DNA of 60,228 bases from an uncultured Prevotella sp. (lineage in GTDB: Bacteria; Bacteroidota; Bacteroidia; Bacteroidales; Bacteroidaceae): positions 1 through 60,228 of the forward strand of contig CAMVJQ010000006.1 in NCBI GenBank assembly GCA_947167845.1. The letters are read 5' to 3'. Below the pieces are notes generated by a model. The model worked only from the letters and a program-made list of their open reading frames with translations, was not told the DNA's origin and did no database searches. Shown one piece after another: positions 42,231 to 51,419 of this stretch (position 1 is its first letter; the number at the start of each line of letters is the position of its first letter). A program made the translations under genes and the position numbers.

Positions 42231-43733
42231 ATGAGTATCACTCAGATAGTAAGAAAAGTCTTTGAGCCACGTCAGCGTGACTTGGAGCGGCATCAGCACG
42301 ACGGAGAGGCCCTGCAAAGGGAGTCTCTTCGCCATCTGATAGAAGCAGCCAGGAATACAGAATATGGCAGGAATCACGCCTTTTCAGCGATGAAGGGCTA
42401 TGAGGATTTTGTGAAGCATACACCCGTCAACACGTATGAGGAACTGAAAGGCGCCATCGACAGGATGCGTCATGGAGAGCGGGATATCCTTTGGCCAGGT
42501 AAAGTGAAATGGTATGCCAAGTCGTCGGGTACGACCAACGACAAGTCGAAGTTCATCCCCGTCAGTCAGCAGGGTCTGAAGCAGATGCATTATAAAGGCG
42601 GTTTCGACGCTGTTGCAATGTATTTGGGTAATAATCCGCAATCGAAGATCTTCGATGGCAGGGCATTGATTCTTGGAGGCAGTCACTCACCCAACTATAA
42701 TGTCAAGGACTCTTTGGTGGGCGACCTCAGTGCCATCCTCATAGAGAACATCAACCCGTTGGCTAATCTGGTGCGGGTGCCGAAGAAGAAGACGGCCCTG
42801 CTGAGCGACTTCGAAATCAAGCGCGACCGCATAGCCCGTGAGGCGATGTCGAAGAACGTGACAAATATCTCAGGTGTACCCTCATGGATGCTCTCTGTGC
42901 TGACACGGATGATGGAAATCACGGGCAAGACCCATCTGGAGGAAGTGTGGCCCAATATTGAGGTCTTCTTTCACGGTGGTGTGGCCTTTACGCCTTATCG
43001 TAAACAATACGAGCAACTGATCACCTCGTCGCGGATGCACTATATGGAGACCTACAATGCCAGTGAGGGTTTCTTCGGCTTGCAGGACGACCCGGCGGAT
43101 AAGTCGATGCTGCTGATGCTCGACTATGATGTGTTCTATGAGTTTATCCCGATGGACGGCGGCGATGCTGTCCCTCTCTGGGGTGTCGAAAAGGGCAGGA
43201 ACTACGCTATGGTCATCTCCACCTCGTGCGGACTCTGGCGCTATGAGATAGGTGATACGGTACAGTTCACCTCTACCAATCCCTATAAGTTCATCATCAC
43301 GGGTCGGACAAAGCACTTCATCAATGCCTTTGGCGAGGAGTTGATAGTGGATAATGCTGAGAAGGGACTGGCCTATGCCTGCCAGCAGACGGAAGCCGAG
43401 GTGTCGGAGTACACCGCCGCCCCCGTGTTTATGGACGATAAGGCGAAGTGCCGCCATCAGTGGCTCATCGAGTTTGCCAAGCCGCCAAAGGATCTGCAGC
43501 TGTTCTCTACACTGCTCGATCAGCACCTGCAGGAAATCAACAGCGACTATGAGGCCAAGCGCTACAAGGATATCACGCTGCAGCCCCTGGAGATCATTGA
43601 GGCCCGCAAAGGCCTGTTCAACGACTGGCTGAAGTTGCGCGGCAAACTGGGCGGACAGCACAAGGTGCCCCGTCTGAGCAATAGCCGTGAGACGATAGAG
43701 CAACTCATCAGTTTAAATGAAAAGAAGATATAG
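42231..43733 (+). CDS. GH3 auxin-responsive-promoter family acyl-adenylating protein
   Basis: A 500-residue member of the GH3 family of the ANL adenylate-forming superfamily, which in plants joins amino acids to acyl groups; bacterial roles are mostly unknown. Visible are the ATP loop KSSGTTNDKSKFIP (about 93-106), YNASEGFFGLQ (about 272-282) and the SCGLWRYEIGDTVQF block with ITGRTKHFINAFGEEL (about 330-375). The start MSITQIVRK at 42231 follows the promoter box; a TTG start at 42210 would overlap it. The next gene is six bases downstream. Confidence 0.9.
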   Translation: MSITQIVRKVFEPRQRDLERHQHDGEALQRESLRHLIEAARNTEYGRNHAFSAMKGYEDFVKHTPVNTYEELKGAIDRMRHGERDILWPGKVKWYAKSSGTTNDKSKFIPVSQQGLKQMHYKGGFDAVAMYLGNNPQSKIFDGRALILGGSHSPNYNVKDSLVGDLSAILIENINPLANLVRVPKKKTALLSDFEIKRDRIAREAMSKNVTNISGVPSWMLSVLTRMMEITGKTHLEEVWPNIEVFFHGGVAFTPYRKQYEQLITSSRMHYMETYNASEGFFGLQDDPADKSMLLMLDYDVFYEFIPMDGGDAVPLWGVEKGRNYAMVISTSCGLWRYEIGDTVQFTSTNPYKFIITGRTKHFINAFGEELIVDNAEKGLAYACQQTEAEVSEYTAAPVFMDDKAKCRHQWLIEFAKPPKDLQLFSTLLDQHLQEINSDYEAKRYKDITLQPLEIIEARKGLFNDWLKLRGKLGGQHKVPRLSNSRETIEQLISLNEKKI

Positions 43734-43739
43734 CGGAAA

Positions 43740-45749
43740 ATGACAGAGATGAACGATAACATCAAGGATACAGGCATGCACAGAGGGAGGTCTTTGCGCA
43801 AGGCATTCTTCATTCTTTCATTCCTTCATTTTCTCATTTTCATCTCCTGTGCCCGCATGGGTTCTCCTGACGGAGGCTGGTATGACGACGACCCTCCGAG
43901 GGTGATCGGCAGTACACCGGCAGACAAGGCAACGAATGTGAAGGCAAAGAAAGTCACCATCTATTTCGATGAGTTCATCAAGATAGAGGATGCCACGAAC
44001 AAGGTGATCGTCTCGCCCCCACAACTGGAAGTGCCTGAGATCAGAGGTGCCGGCAAGAGGATTATCGTGGAACTGGTCGACACGCTGAAGGAGAATACTA
44101 CCTACACCATCGACTTCAGCGACGCTATCAGCGACAACAATGAGGGCAATCCCATGGGCAACTATACGTTCACCTTCTCTACAGGCGAACAGATAGACAC
44201 ATTCGAGGTGGCAGGCTATGTGCTCGACGCCAGCAATCTGGAGCCTATCAAGGGTATTCTCGTAGGACTCTATGACGACCTGGCCGACTCTGCCTTCAAG
44301 ACAAAGCCTCTGCTGCGCGTGTCGAGAACCGACAGCCGAGGCCATTTCGTGGTGAAGGGTGTGGCTCCAGGCACTTATAGGGCCTATGCCCTGCAGGATA
44401 TGGACGGCGACTTCCGCTTCAGTCAGAAGAGTGAGATGATAGCCTTCAGCCACGAGACTTTTGAGCCGTCGTCGAAGCCCGACACCCGCACGGATACCAT
44501 CTGGCGCGACTCGCTGCACATTGATGCGCTGCGAAAGGTACCCTATACCCACTTCCTGCCCGATGAGATCACACTGCTGGCTTTCACCCATACACAGACC
44601 GACCGGATGCTGCTGAAGACAGAGCGAGTGGAGCCTAACAAGTTCTCCATGTATTTCACCTACGGCGACTCACTGCTGCCACAGATCAAAGGTCTGAACT
44701 TTGACGCCGACAGTGCCTTTGTCATCGAGGCCAACGAGAAGCGCGACACCATCCATTACTGGCTGCGCGACACGCTGCTGGTGAATACGGACACACTCCT
44801 GATGGACATCACCTACCAGATGACCGACTCGCTGGGCAATCTGGTCATGCATACCGACTCTGCCATAGAGGCACTGCCCAAAGTATCCTACGAGAAACGA
44901 CTGAAGGAGAAAAACAAGGAGTATGACAAGTGGTTCAAAGAGCAGGAGAAGAAAAAGAAGAGGGAGGAGCCTTATGACTCAATCTACCCCCTTAAGCCGC
45001 TGGAGCCGAAGTATAATATCTCCAACACACCAAAGCCCGGCACCCGGGGACTGGTGGAGATGCCGGTGCCTTTGGCAGTCTGCGACACGTCGAAGGTGCA
45101 TCTCTATTCGATGATCGACTCCGTCTGGTATCAGTCGCCCTGTGTCTTCCAGCAAGTGAAGGGTAATATCCGACAATATGAACTGATAGCCGACTGGCGG
45201 CTCGACACGGAATACAGTTTCGAAGTCGACTCCGCAGCCTTCGTGGATATCTACGGCCTGGTGTCGAAGGCTTTCAAGCAGGGCATCAAGACCAAGAAGG
45301 CTGAGGAATATAGTACGCTCGAGATGACCATCAGCGGCACAGATGCTGTTGACACCACCATTGTGGTGCAGATGCTCTCGAATGGGGGCGACCCTGTCGA
45401 AGAAGTCAGAGTCCATAAAGGCAAGGCCAAGTTTAATTACGTGCTGCCAGGCAAGTACTACCTGCGTGCTTATATCGACGCCAACGGCAATGGCATCTGG
45501 GATACAGGCGATTATGATGCCGACCGCCAGGCAGAGTCAGTCTACTACTATTCGGAGGAGTTGGAGTGCAAGGAGAAGTGGGATGTCACCAAGTCGTGGA
45601 ATCTGACTACCGTTGCCCGCTTCCGTCAGAAGCCCTCTGCCATCGTCAAGCAGAAGCCCGAACAGGCTAAGAAACTCAAGAACCGCAACGTGGAACGTGC
45701 CAAGCAGTTGGGCAAGGAGTACCTTAAGGAAAAAGGCGTGAGACTATAG
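43740..45749 (+). CDS. Ig-like domain lipoprotein
   Basis: A 669-residue predicted lipoprotein. The signal peptide ends in a lipobox IFISC (Cys37); alternative starts at 43749 or 43776 are possible. An SbsA-type Ig-like (Big_5) domain follows (about 55-145; PPRVIGSTPADKATNVKAKK, TIDFSDAISDNNEGN), then a carboxypeptidase-regulatory-like domain (about 158-215). The distal half has a Lys-rich helix (about 385-420). Such proteins are outer-membrane surface or periplasmic structural lipoproteins. Followed 15 bases later by the DUF3108 gene. Confidence 0.85.
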   Translation: MTEMNDNIKDTGMHRGRSLRKAFFILSFLHFLIFISCARMGSPDGGWYDDDPPRVIGSTPADKATNVKAKKVTIYFDEFIKIEDATNKVIVSPPQLEVPEIRGAGKRIIVELVDTLKENTTYTIDFSDAISDNNEGNPMGNYTFTFSTGEQIDTFEVAGYVLDASNLEPIKGILVGLYDDLADSAFKTKPLLRVSRTDSRGHFVVKGVAPGTYRAYALQDMDGDFRFSQKSEMIAFSHETFEPSSKPDTRTDTIWRDSLHIDALRKVPYTHFLPDEITLLAFTHTQTDRMLLKTERVEPNKFSMYFTYGDSLLPQIKGLNFDADSAFVIEANEKRDTIHYWLRDTLLVNTDTLLMDITYQMTDSLGNLVMHTDSAIEALPKVSYEKRLKEKNKEYDKWFKEQEKKKKREEPYDSIYPLKPLEPKYNISNTPKPGTRGLVEMPVPLAVCDTSKVHLYSMIDSVWYQSPCVFQQVKGNIRQYELIADWRLDTEYSFEVDSAAFVDIYGLVSKAFKQGIKTKKAEEYSTLEMTISGTDAVDTTIVVQMLSNGGDPVEEVRVHKGKAKFNYVLPGKYYLRAYIDANGNGIWDTGDYDADRQAESVYYYSEELECKEKWDVTKSWNLTTVARFRQKPSAIVKQKPEQAKKLKNRNVERAKQLGKEYLKEKGVRL

Positions 45750-45763
45750 AATAGTTAAGAATT

Positions 45764-46603
45764 ATGATTACCAAGATAAGAAATTGTGAATTGTGCATTT
45801 TGCGTTATGCATTGAGAATCTTTCTCGCCTTCTCACCCTTAACGGCGGCTGCGCAGTGTGGTATTGAGAATACCGCTTTCCAGTCGGGCGAGGAACTCGA
45901 CTATGATTTGTATTTCAACTGGCAATTTATCTGGCTGAAGGTGGGCACTGCCTCTATGGATACGAAGATGACGAAGTTTGAGGGCAAGGATGCCTGGAAG
46001 TCGTATCTGATAACCCGGGGCAACAACAAACTTGACAAGTATTTTGTGATGCGCGACACCCTGCTGTCGTATTGCAATCCTGACCTTTCGCCCCTCTATT
46101 TCCGCAAGGGAGCCCGCGAAAGCAGTCGTTACTATGTGGATGAGATATGGTATTCTTATCCTGGCGGCAACTGTCAGTTGAAGAAGCACCAGATCACCTC
46201 CAGCGGCGAGCATCTCTGGAAGACCAGCACCTATAAGAACTGCATCTACGACATGATGTCGATCTTCCTTCGTGCCCGCAATTTCGATGCCTCAAAAATG
46301 AAGAAGGGCGACATCATCCCGATGCCTGTCAGTGATGCCAGCAGTCTTTCCAATTCGTGGCTGATGTTCAGAGGAAGAGAGAACTTCAAGATGAACGATA
46401 CCAAGGAGAAATTCCGCTGCCTGGTCTTTTCCTTCTACGAGCGCGGAGAAAAGAAGTCTAACGAACTGATTCGCTTCTACATCACCGATGACAATAATCA
46501 CATCCCCGTGCGTCTTGACATGTTCCTCAGTTTCGGTTCAGCCAAGGCATTCCTGAAGAAATACAAGGGTGTGCGGTCGCCGATGTCGGCTAAAATAAAA
46601 TAG
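45764..46603 (+). CDS. DUF3108 exported protein
   Basis: A 279-residue protein with DUF3108 features: GEELDYDLYFNWQFIWLKVG, a central RYYVDEIWYSYPGG and LIRFYITDDNNHIPVRLDM. The signal peptide (about 12-31, LTAAAQ) has an odd charged N-region, NCELCILRYALR, encoded by an AATTGTGAATTGTGC simple repeat also found between other genes here, so the first codons may be repeat-derived. DUF3108 proteins sit in the periplasm, function unknown. A bidirectional terminator follows. Confidence 0.87.
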   Translation: MITKIRNCELCILRYALRIFLAFSPLTAAAQCGIENTAFQSGEELDYDLYFNWQFIWLKVGTASMDTKMTKFEGKDAWKSYLITRGNNKLDKYFVMRDTLLSYCNPDLSPLYFRKGARESSRYYVDEIWYSYPGGNCQLKKHQITSSGEHLWKTSTYKNCIYDMMSIFLRARNFDASKMKKGDIIPMPVSDASSLSNSWLMFRGRENFKMNDTKEKFRCLVFSFYERGEKKSNELIRFYITDDNNHIPVRLDMFLSFGSAKAFLKKYKGVRSPMSAKIK

Positions 46604-46626
46604 GTTGCTGGAAAGCAACCTATTTT
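46597..46626. terminator. Bidirectional terminator between the DUF3108 and aldo/keto reductase genes
   Basis: AAAATAGGTTGCT (46597-46609) and AGCAACCTATTTT (46614-46626), a perfect 13-bp stem with a GGAA loop. Confidence 0.9.
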
Positions 46627-46630
46627 CATT

Positions 46631-47602
46631 CTATATCGTTTCCTCGAAAGGAGCGGCGCTGATGCACTTCAGATTCTTCTCCAACTGTGCCGTGCTGCTG
46701 GCTCCGACGAGAACCGACGTGACAGCCTTCTGGTGCAGTATCCAGGCCAGCGCCATCTCTGCCAGCGTCTCGCTGCGGCTCTCAGCCACCTCATTATAGT
46801 GCTTCAGTTTGGCCAGCAGTTCGGGCGTCAGCATCTCCTCTTTCAGAAACTTTCCCTTCGACATGCGCGAGTCCTTCGGGATGCCGTTAAGATAGCGGTC
46901 TGTCAGCAGGCCCTGGGCCAGTGGCGAGAAGGAGATGAAGCCCACACCGGCCTCGGCGCAGAAGTCGAGGATGCCCTCTTCCTGCGGTTCGCGGTCGAGC
47001 ATATTCAGGCGTCCCTGATAGATGAGCAGGGGCACGTCGCGCTCCTTCAGATATTTGTAGGCGAACTTGGTGGCTTCGAGCGGCCAGCGGGAGATGCCGA
47101 CGTAGAGGGCCTTGCCCTGGCGCACGATGTCGACGAGCGCCTGCAGCGTCTCCTCCAGTGGTGTCTCAGGGTCGTAGCGGTGGCTGTAGAACAGGTCCAC
47201 GTAGTCTATCTTCATCCGCTTCAGGCTCTGGTCGAGCGAGGCCATCAGATACTTGCGGCTGCCCCAGTTGCCGTAAGGGCCTGGCCACATGTCGTAGCCG
47301 GCCTTTGAGGAGATGAAGAGTTCGTCGCGGTAGGGGCGGAAGTCCTCGTCCATCAGCCGTCCCATCGTCTCTTCGGCCGTGCCGTAGGCGGGGCCATAGT
47401 TGTTGGCCAGGTCGAAGTGGGTGATGCCGTGATCGAAGGCATAATGCGTAATCTCACGGCTCCGCTCGTAGGGGTCTACGCTTCCGAAGTTGTGCCAGAA
47501 GCCGAGGCTCACCTTTGGCAGTAACACACCCGAGCGTCCGCAGCGCTCATACTCCATCCCGTTGTCGTAGCGGCTCTTGTCCGCGAAATACAGTTCCTTC
47601 AT
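46631..47602 (-). CDS. Aldo/keto reductase (YghZ-like)
   Basis: A 323-residue NADPH-dependent oxidoreductase. The catalytic tetrad is visible: Asp in HFDLANNYG (about 59), Tyr in NNYGPAYG (about 64), Lys in SSKAGYDMWPGPYG (about 98) and His in SHRYDPETP (about 141). The WPGPYGNWGSRKYL segment matches YghZ, L-glyceraldehyde-3-phosphate reductase, the closest named relative. It is a single transcription unit with its own promoter at 47640. Confidence 0.92.
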   Translation of the reverse strand: MKELYFADKSRYDNGMEYERCGRSGVLLPKVSLGFWHNFGSVDPYERSREITHYAFDHGITHFDLANNYGPAYGTAEETMGRLMDEDFRPYRDELFISSKAGYDMWPGPYGNWGSRKYLMASLDQSLKRMKIDYVDLFYSHRYDPETPLEETLQALVDIVRQGKALYVGISRWPLEATKFAYKYLKERDVPLLIYQGRLNMLDREPQEEGILDFCAEAGVGFISFSPLAQGLLTDRYLNGIPKDSRMSKGKFLKEEMLTPELLAKLKHYNEVAESRSETLAEMALAWILHQKAVTSVLVGASSTAQLEKNLKCISAAPFEETI

Positions 47603-47639
47603 TTTTGATCCTTCCTTTTATTTTTACCTTTCTAAGTTG

Positions 47640-47647
47640 CAAAGATA
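47640..47647 (-). promoter_or_regulatory. Proximal promoter box of the aldo/keto reductase gene
   Basis: On the minus strand TATCTTTG (47640-47647), 38 bases before the start; the distal box is a weak TTCG at about 20 bases. Confidence 0.5.
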
Positions 47648-47694
47648 GTGTATTTTTTGGATTCGGCGAAGAGAAAGCCGATATTTTTATCATA

Positions 47695-47731
47695 AAAGGC
47701 AGCACGACTCTTCACGAGCAGTACTGCCTTT
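47695..47731 (-). terminator. Hairpin after the BlaR1-like gene
   Basis: AAAGGCAG (47695-47702) and CTGCCTTT (47724-47731) pair around a 21-base loop with some further pairing, followed on the minus strand by TTATGATAAAAATA. Confidence 0.5.
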
Positions 47732-47756
47732 GGCGCCTTATACTTATTTTTATATA

Positions 47757-49478
47757 TTACTTTTTCGTTTCTTCTGTTTCAAGCAGGGCCGGGCTGAAGG
47801 CACGCAGCAGATAGGCTGGCATGTCAATGCGGCGATAGGTCTCCTTGAATTTGTCGCCAGTGACGGTCAGCGTCTGATGGCCGGCTTCAGTCAGGTTTAT
47901 CTCGAAAGGCTGTCCAGCCAGCAGGAAGATGTTCTCCGACTGCCCCCTGCTGACGGTGCCACACGAGCCGGAAGCCCCATAGCGGAAGCCTCTGGTGACG
48001 GTGGAGGGATGCATCCGCAAGACCATGAACACGCTGTCGGTCAGAATCAGGTACTGATTCTTATTTTTCTCTTCCTGCCAGACGCCCATCCGCGGCTCTG
48101 CAGGGTCGTTCTTAGCGGCTGAGACGGCACGCAGCACGTCCACGATGTCCTCGTTGGGCTTGATGCGGCTCCACTGCTCCGTGATGTCAGGTCCTTTGAC
48201 GCCTGCCATCTGCGTGGAGTCCTTCAGCCAGCGCGAGATGGCGGTGCGCTCGTCGGGGAAGGTGTAGTCGGTGGGATGGCCCTGGGCGTCCACCAGCGTG
48301 TCGCCGCGCCACGCGTAGCCCTCGCCGCTCATGCTGAAGTTGAGGTTCCTGCCCTTTTTCCTCCAGTAACTAAAGCAGAGGAAAGTGCTGTCGTTGTAGA
48401 AGCCATAGTGCATAGCCACGGGATGCACTTCCTCGCCCGAGCCGGTGTTGCTGATCCAGTCCATCGTCCAGCAGCCCTTCATAGGGTGTTCTCTCACTGG
48501 CTCTGCCGTCTGTTTCTCGCGCGTCTGGCAGCCGAAGGCGGCGGCAGCCGTCACTGTCAGCATCAGGGCTGTGGCAGCGAGCGTCTGACAGCGGTGCATC
48601 GCGGACGGGTTCAAGGTCTGGTTCATGAAGACGATGCGCTGCTTCAGGGGCTTGATGCCGAAGGCCGAGCGCAGCAGGATCCACTTGCCCTGCTGTGTGC
48701 AGATGCGCAGCAGTGACAACTGATAGGCCTGGCGGTCTACACCCTCTGCCAGCACATCGCTGTCCACCTCCAACTCCTGCTGCAGGCGCATCTCGCTGAA
48801 GAAGAGCCACACGAACGGATTATACCAGTTCAGGGCTATCAGCATCTGCATCCCGCAGAGTTTCAGGAAGTGCCGGTGGCGGATATGGGCCTGTTCGTGC
48901 AACAGGATATAGTGGCGCATCTCGTCGTCGATGGCCGACGGCAGGAAAATGCTGCGGCCGAAGGAGAAAGGTTGTTTCACACCTATATAGATGTCGGCAT
49001 CGTCTAGATGTGTGCAAGGATAATGCTTGCGTAGGCGTAACAGCCACACTAACTGAAAGATGAAATAGCCCATCACGCAGATGACGCCAAGCAGATAGAT
49101 ATGCACCGGCTTCAGTGGGGTTATCCGGCTCTGCCTTTTCGCTGGTTGGAGAGCCGTGGTGCTGGGGCTTGTTGGTGCAGTGGTGTGAGAAACGGCCTGT
49201 GATGGCTCGCTCCCCCGCGTCCCTGCGCCTTCGCTCCCCCGTAAATACTCGTTCCACCGCGCCCCCGCGCCTTCGCTCCCCCGTAAAATCTCGCCTTCCA
49301 CCTCTCTGACAAGTGTCACCACAGAGACCATCGTTGTCAGCACTACAGCAGTGGCGATGAACATCTGTGTCCAGCGGCTACTGCTTTTCAGTCGGAGCAG
49401 TGAGCGGTATACGGCATAGAGTGCGCCGCACACCAGAATGCCGGTCAAGGGGAAAAGTCCTGTTTCAAATGTAATCAT
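47757..49478 (-). CDS. BlaR1/MecR1-type M56 sensor peptidase with lipocalin-like C-terminus
   Basis: A 573-residue membrane protein. Three N-terminal helices (about 8-27, 38-56 and 126-147) precede the M56 zinc site HEQAH (residues 194-198). Another hydrophobic segment (about 305-325, ending AFGC) leads to a C-terminal periplasmic part with two GCW/GVW-beginning stretches resembling DUF4488 lipocalin-like domains instead of a penicillin-binding sensor. Residues about 60-92 are C-rich-repeat-encoded RGSEGAG repeats. It lies 15 bases after a BlaI-type repressor gene, the usual pairing in which the peptidase relieves repression. Confidence 0.88.
   Translation of the reverse strand: MITFETGLFPLTGILVCGALYAVYRSLLRLKSSSRWTQMFIATAVVLTTMVSVVTLVREVEGEILRGSEGAGARWNEYLRGSEGAGTRGSEPSQAVSHTTAPTSPSTTALQPAKRQSRITPLKPVHIYLLGVICVMGYFIFQLVWLLRLRKHYPCTHLDDADIYIGVKQPFSFGRSIFLPSAIDDEMRHYILLHEQAHIRHRHFLKLCGMQMLIALNWYNPFVWLFFSEMRLQQELEVDSDVLAEGVDRQAYQLSLLRICTQQGKWILLRSAFGIKPLKQRIVFMNQTLNPSAMHRCQTLAATALMLTVTAAAAFGCQTREKQTAEPVREHPMKGCWTMDWISNTGSGEEVHPVAMHYGFYNDSTFLCFSYWRKKGRNLNFSMSGEGYAWRGDTLVDAQGHPTDYTFPDERTAISRWLKDSTQMAGVKGPDITEQWSRIKPNEDIVDVLRAVSAAKNDPAEPRMGVWQEEKNKNQYLILTDSVFMVLRMHPSTVTRGFRYGASGSCGTVSRGQSENIFLLAGQPFEINLTEAGHQTLTVTGDKFKETYRRIDMPAYLLRAFSPALLETEETKK
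49206..49293. repeat. C-rich repeat inside the BlaR1-like gene
   Basis: Two copies of CGCCTTCGCTCCCCCGTAAA (starting 49226 and about 49268), each preceded by a CGCGCCCC-type stretch, lie in frame and encode RGSEGAG twice on the minus strand. The core CTCGCTCCCCCG also occurs inside the helicase gene at 51742-51815. Confidence 0.8.
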
Positions 49479-49493
49479 AATAAGTATATATTT

Positions 49494-49874
49494 TTAGTAG
49501 TTTGTCCTGTTTTCCCTGATCAGTTGCAGTATTTCGGCTATATCATTTTCGCTCAGGTTCTCCTGCTGGGCGAAGAAGGAGACGAGCGACACGCCCGACC
49601 CTCCGAAGAGCGTGTCCTTCACTTCGTTCATCACCTGTCGCTGATAGCGCTCCTTGGTCATCAGTGGTGAATAGATGAGCAGTTTGCCCGCCCCTTTGCG
49701 GTGCTCCACGAATCCTTTCTGCTCGAGAATCTTCAGAAAGGTGGCTACTGTGGTGTAGGCTGGCTTCGGTTCGGCATAATGCGCCAGGATGTCGGCCACG
49801 CAGGCCCCTCGCTGCAGTTGCCACAGCACGTTCATCACCTGCATCTCGCTCTTGGTCAGTGTCTGTTGTCTCAT
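49494..49874 (-). CDS. BlaI/MecI family transcriptional repressor
   Basis: A 126-residue winged-helix repressor. The start at 49874 gives MRQQTLTKSEMQVMNVLWQL, the family beginning; the in-frame ATG at 49895 lies at the likely transcription start. AYTTVATFLKILEQKGFVEH is the recognition helix and wing, and the C-terminal helices dimerise. It probably represses its own operon with the BlaR1-like gene. Three TTAGTAATT direct repeats lie upstream. Confidence 0.93.
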   Translation of the reverse strand: MRQQTLTKSEMQVMNVLWQLQRGACVADILAHYAEPKPAYTTVATFLKILEQKGFVEHRKGAGKLLIYSPLMTKERYQRQVMNEVKDTLFGGSGVSLVSFFAQQENLSENDIAEILQLIRENRTNY

Positions 49875-49899
49875 ATTGTCGCTTTTTAGTCTCACGCAG

Positions 49900-49907
49900 C
49901 AAAATTA
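49900..49907 (-). promoter_or_regulatory. Proximal promoter box of the blaI-blaR1-like operon
   Basis: On the minus strand TAATTTTG (49900-49907), 26 bases before the start. AATTAC (49903-49908) and GTAATT (49935-49940) flank a GATTTTAGAAATC inner palindrome, a possible operator. Confidence 0.5.
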
Positions 49908-49931
49908 CGAAGATTTTAGAAATCTAAAAGT

Positions 49932-50009
49932 TTAGTAATTCGAAATTTCTCTTCAGCCGCCACTATTTAACGTTCATTCTTAGTAATTCAGCCACCGTTA
50001 TTAGTAATT
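49932..50009. promoter_or_regulatory. Three TTAGTAATT direct repeats between the BlaI and GH8 genes
   Basis: TTAGTAATT occurs at 49932-49940, 49980-49988 and 50001-50009, all on the plus strand and between the divergent genes. BlaI/MecI repressors bind short TA-rich dyads, so these are candidate operators that could also affect the GH8 gene. Confidence 0.45.
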
Positions 50010-50052
50010 AACACAACGTTTGCTCCCGACGGAAAAGAAAACCGCGTTTTCC

Positions 50053-50083
50053 TTTGTTTTGCTCTCGATTTTTCGTAATTTTG
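50053..50083 (+). promoter_or_regulatory. Promoter of the GH8 gene
   Basis: TTTG (50053-50056), 19 bases, TAATTTTG (50076-50083), 30 bases before the ATG at 50114. Confidence 0.65.
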
Positions 50084-50113
50084 CAACCGAATAACCTAAA
50101 ATAGTTTTTTGAA

Positions 50114-51394
50114 ATGGAAATGTATAGGAAGGTAGTTGTTATAGTTGTATTGCTGTCTGCTGTTGTCGGTACGAAGGCTGGGCAGTATCGCAATGTGTTT
50201 GTGGAGATGGGCTATCCCGCTTCAGAGGTGGATGCCAAGTTGCAGGAGGTGTTCAGTGATGTGTTCTGCGGGCCCAACAAGGTTTACTTCGAGGTGGGCG
50301 ACTCGATGGGCTATGTGTCTGATGTGAAGAACCACGACGTGCGCACCGAAGGGATGTCGTACGGCATGATGGTGGCCGTGCAGTTGGACAAGAAGGATAT
50401 CTTCGACCGTCTGTGGCGCTGGACCAGGAAGTATATGCAGCACCAGAGCGGACAGCGCGAGGGCTACTTCGCCTGGAGTTGTAAGACTGACGGAAGCCGC
50501 AATGCGGAGGGCGCAGCCAGCGACGGCGAACTCTACTTCATCACCTCGCTCCTCTTTGCCAGCAACCGCTGGGGCAACGACACGGGTATCAACTATAAGG
50601 CCGAGGCGCAGCACATCCTGAACAGCATCCAGCCGCGCGACTACAAGGAGGAGCGACCGGCGCGCTCCTTCCCGGGGATGCCCCCTTCGTCGGGAAAGAT
50701 CTTCCTCATCGACCCGGAGACCAAACTGATCACGTTTACACCCGACGGCTTCGGGCAGCGTTTCACCGACCCCTCCTATCATATCCCCGCTTTCTATGAG
50801 GTGTGGGCAAAGTGGGGCGACGACGGACGGGCTGACTTTTGGTTGGCATGCGCGAAGCAGTCGCGTGAGTTTCTCCATAAGGTGACCCACGAGAAGACGG
50901 GACTCAATCCCGACCTCTGCAATTACGACGGGACGCTGATGCAGGGATTTGGCGGACGGCGCAACGGCGGTTCCAATTTCCGCTACGACTCCTGGCGCGT
51001 GCCGATGAACATCACCCTCGACTATGAGTGGAGCGGTGCCGACGCGGCCTGGCAGCAGCAGTATGGGGAGCGCATCCAGAACTTCTTCTACTCACAGGGG
51101 CTGAACGACTTTGTGGATCAGTATCGCGTGGACGGCTCACTGCCAGCAGAGGATGAGATACTGCGGGCAGGCGGCTCTGCACCGAAGTTGCGCCACAGCA
51201 TCGGCCTTGTGGCCACGACGGCTGCTGCCTCCATCCTGTGTCATCATGCGAAGAGCAGGGAGTTTGTCGATGCCTTGTGGAATGCCAGGCACGAGCCTTT
51301 TGAGGATGGCTATTTCGACGGCTATTACGACGGCTTGCTTCGCCTCTTTGCCTTTATGCATCTCAGTGGCCGCTATCGCGTCATAGAGCCTTGA
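50114..51394 (+). CDS. Glycoside hydrolase family 8 (xylanase/oligoxylanase type)
   Basis: A 426-residue exported enzyme (signal peptide about 1-23, VGTKAGQ) with the (alpha/alpha)6 GH8 fold. The acid/base Glu is probably in TEGMSYGMMVAVQLD (about residue 78) and the family blocks FAWSCK, PASDGELYF-like AASDGELYFITSLLFA and YDSWRVPMNI are present. GH8 contains endoglucanases, chitosanases and reducing-end xylose-releasing exo-oligoxylanases; the sequence is most like the last, by eye. No cellulose synthase gene is near, which favours xylan use. Confidence 0.88.
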   Translation: MEMYRKVVVIVVLLSAVVGTKAGQYRNVFVEMGYPASEVDAKLQEVFSDVFCGPNKVYFEVGDSMGYVSDVKNHDVRTEGMSYGMMVAVQLDKKDIFDRLWRWTRKYMQHQSGQREGYFAWSCKTDGSRNAEGAASDGELYFITSLLFASNRWGNDTGINYKAEAQHILNSIQPRDYKEERPARSFPGMPPSSGKIFLIDPETKLITFTPDGFGQRFTDPSYHIPAFYEVWAKWGDDGRADFWLACAKQSREFLHKVTHEKTGLNPDLCNYDGTLMQGFGGRRNGGSNFRYDSWRVPMNITLDYEWSGADAAWQQQYGERIQNFFYSQGLNDFVDQYRVDGSLPAEDEILRAGGSAPKLRHSIGLVATTAAASILCHHAKSREFVDALWNARHEPFEDGYFDGYYDGLLRLFAFMHLSGRYRVIEP

Positions 51395-51419
51395 GGACGG
51401 AAAACCATAGGATAGAGTC

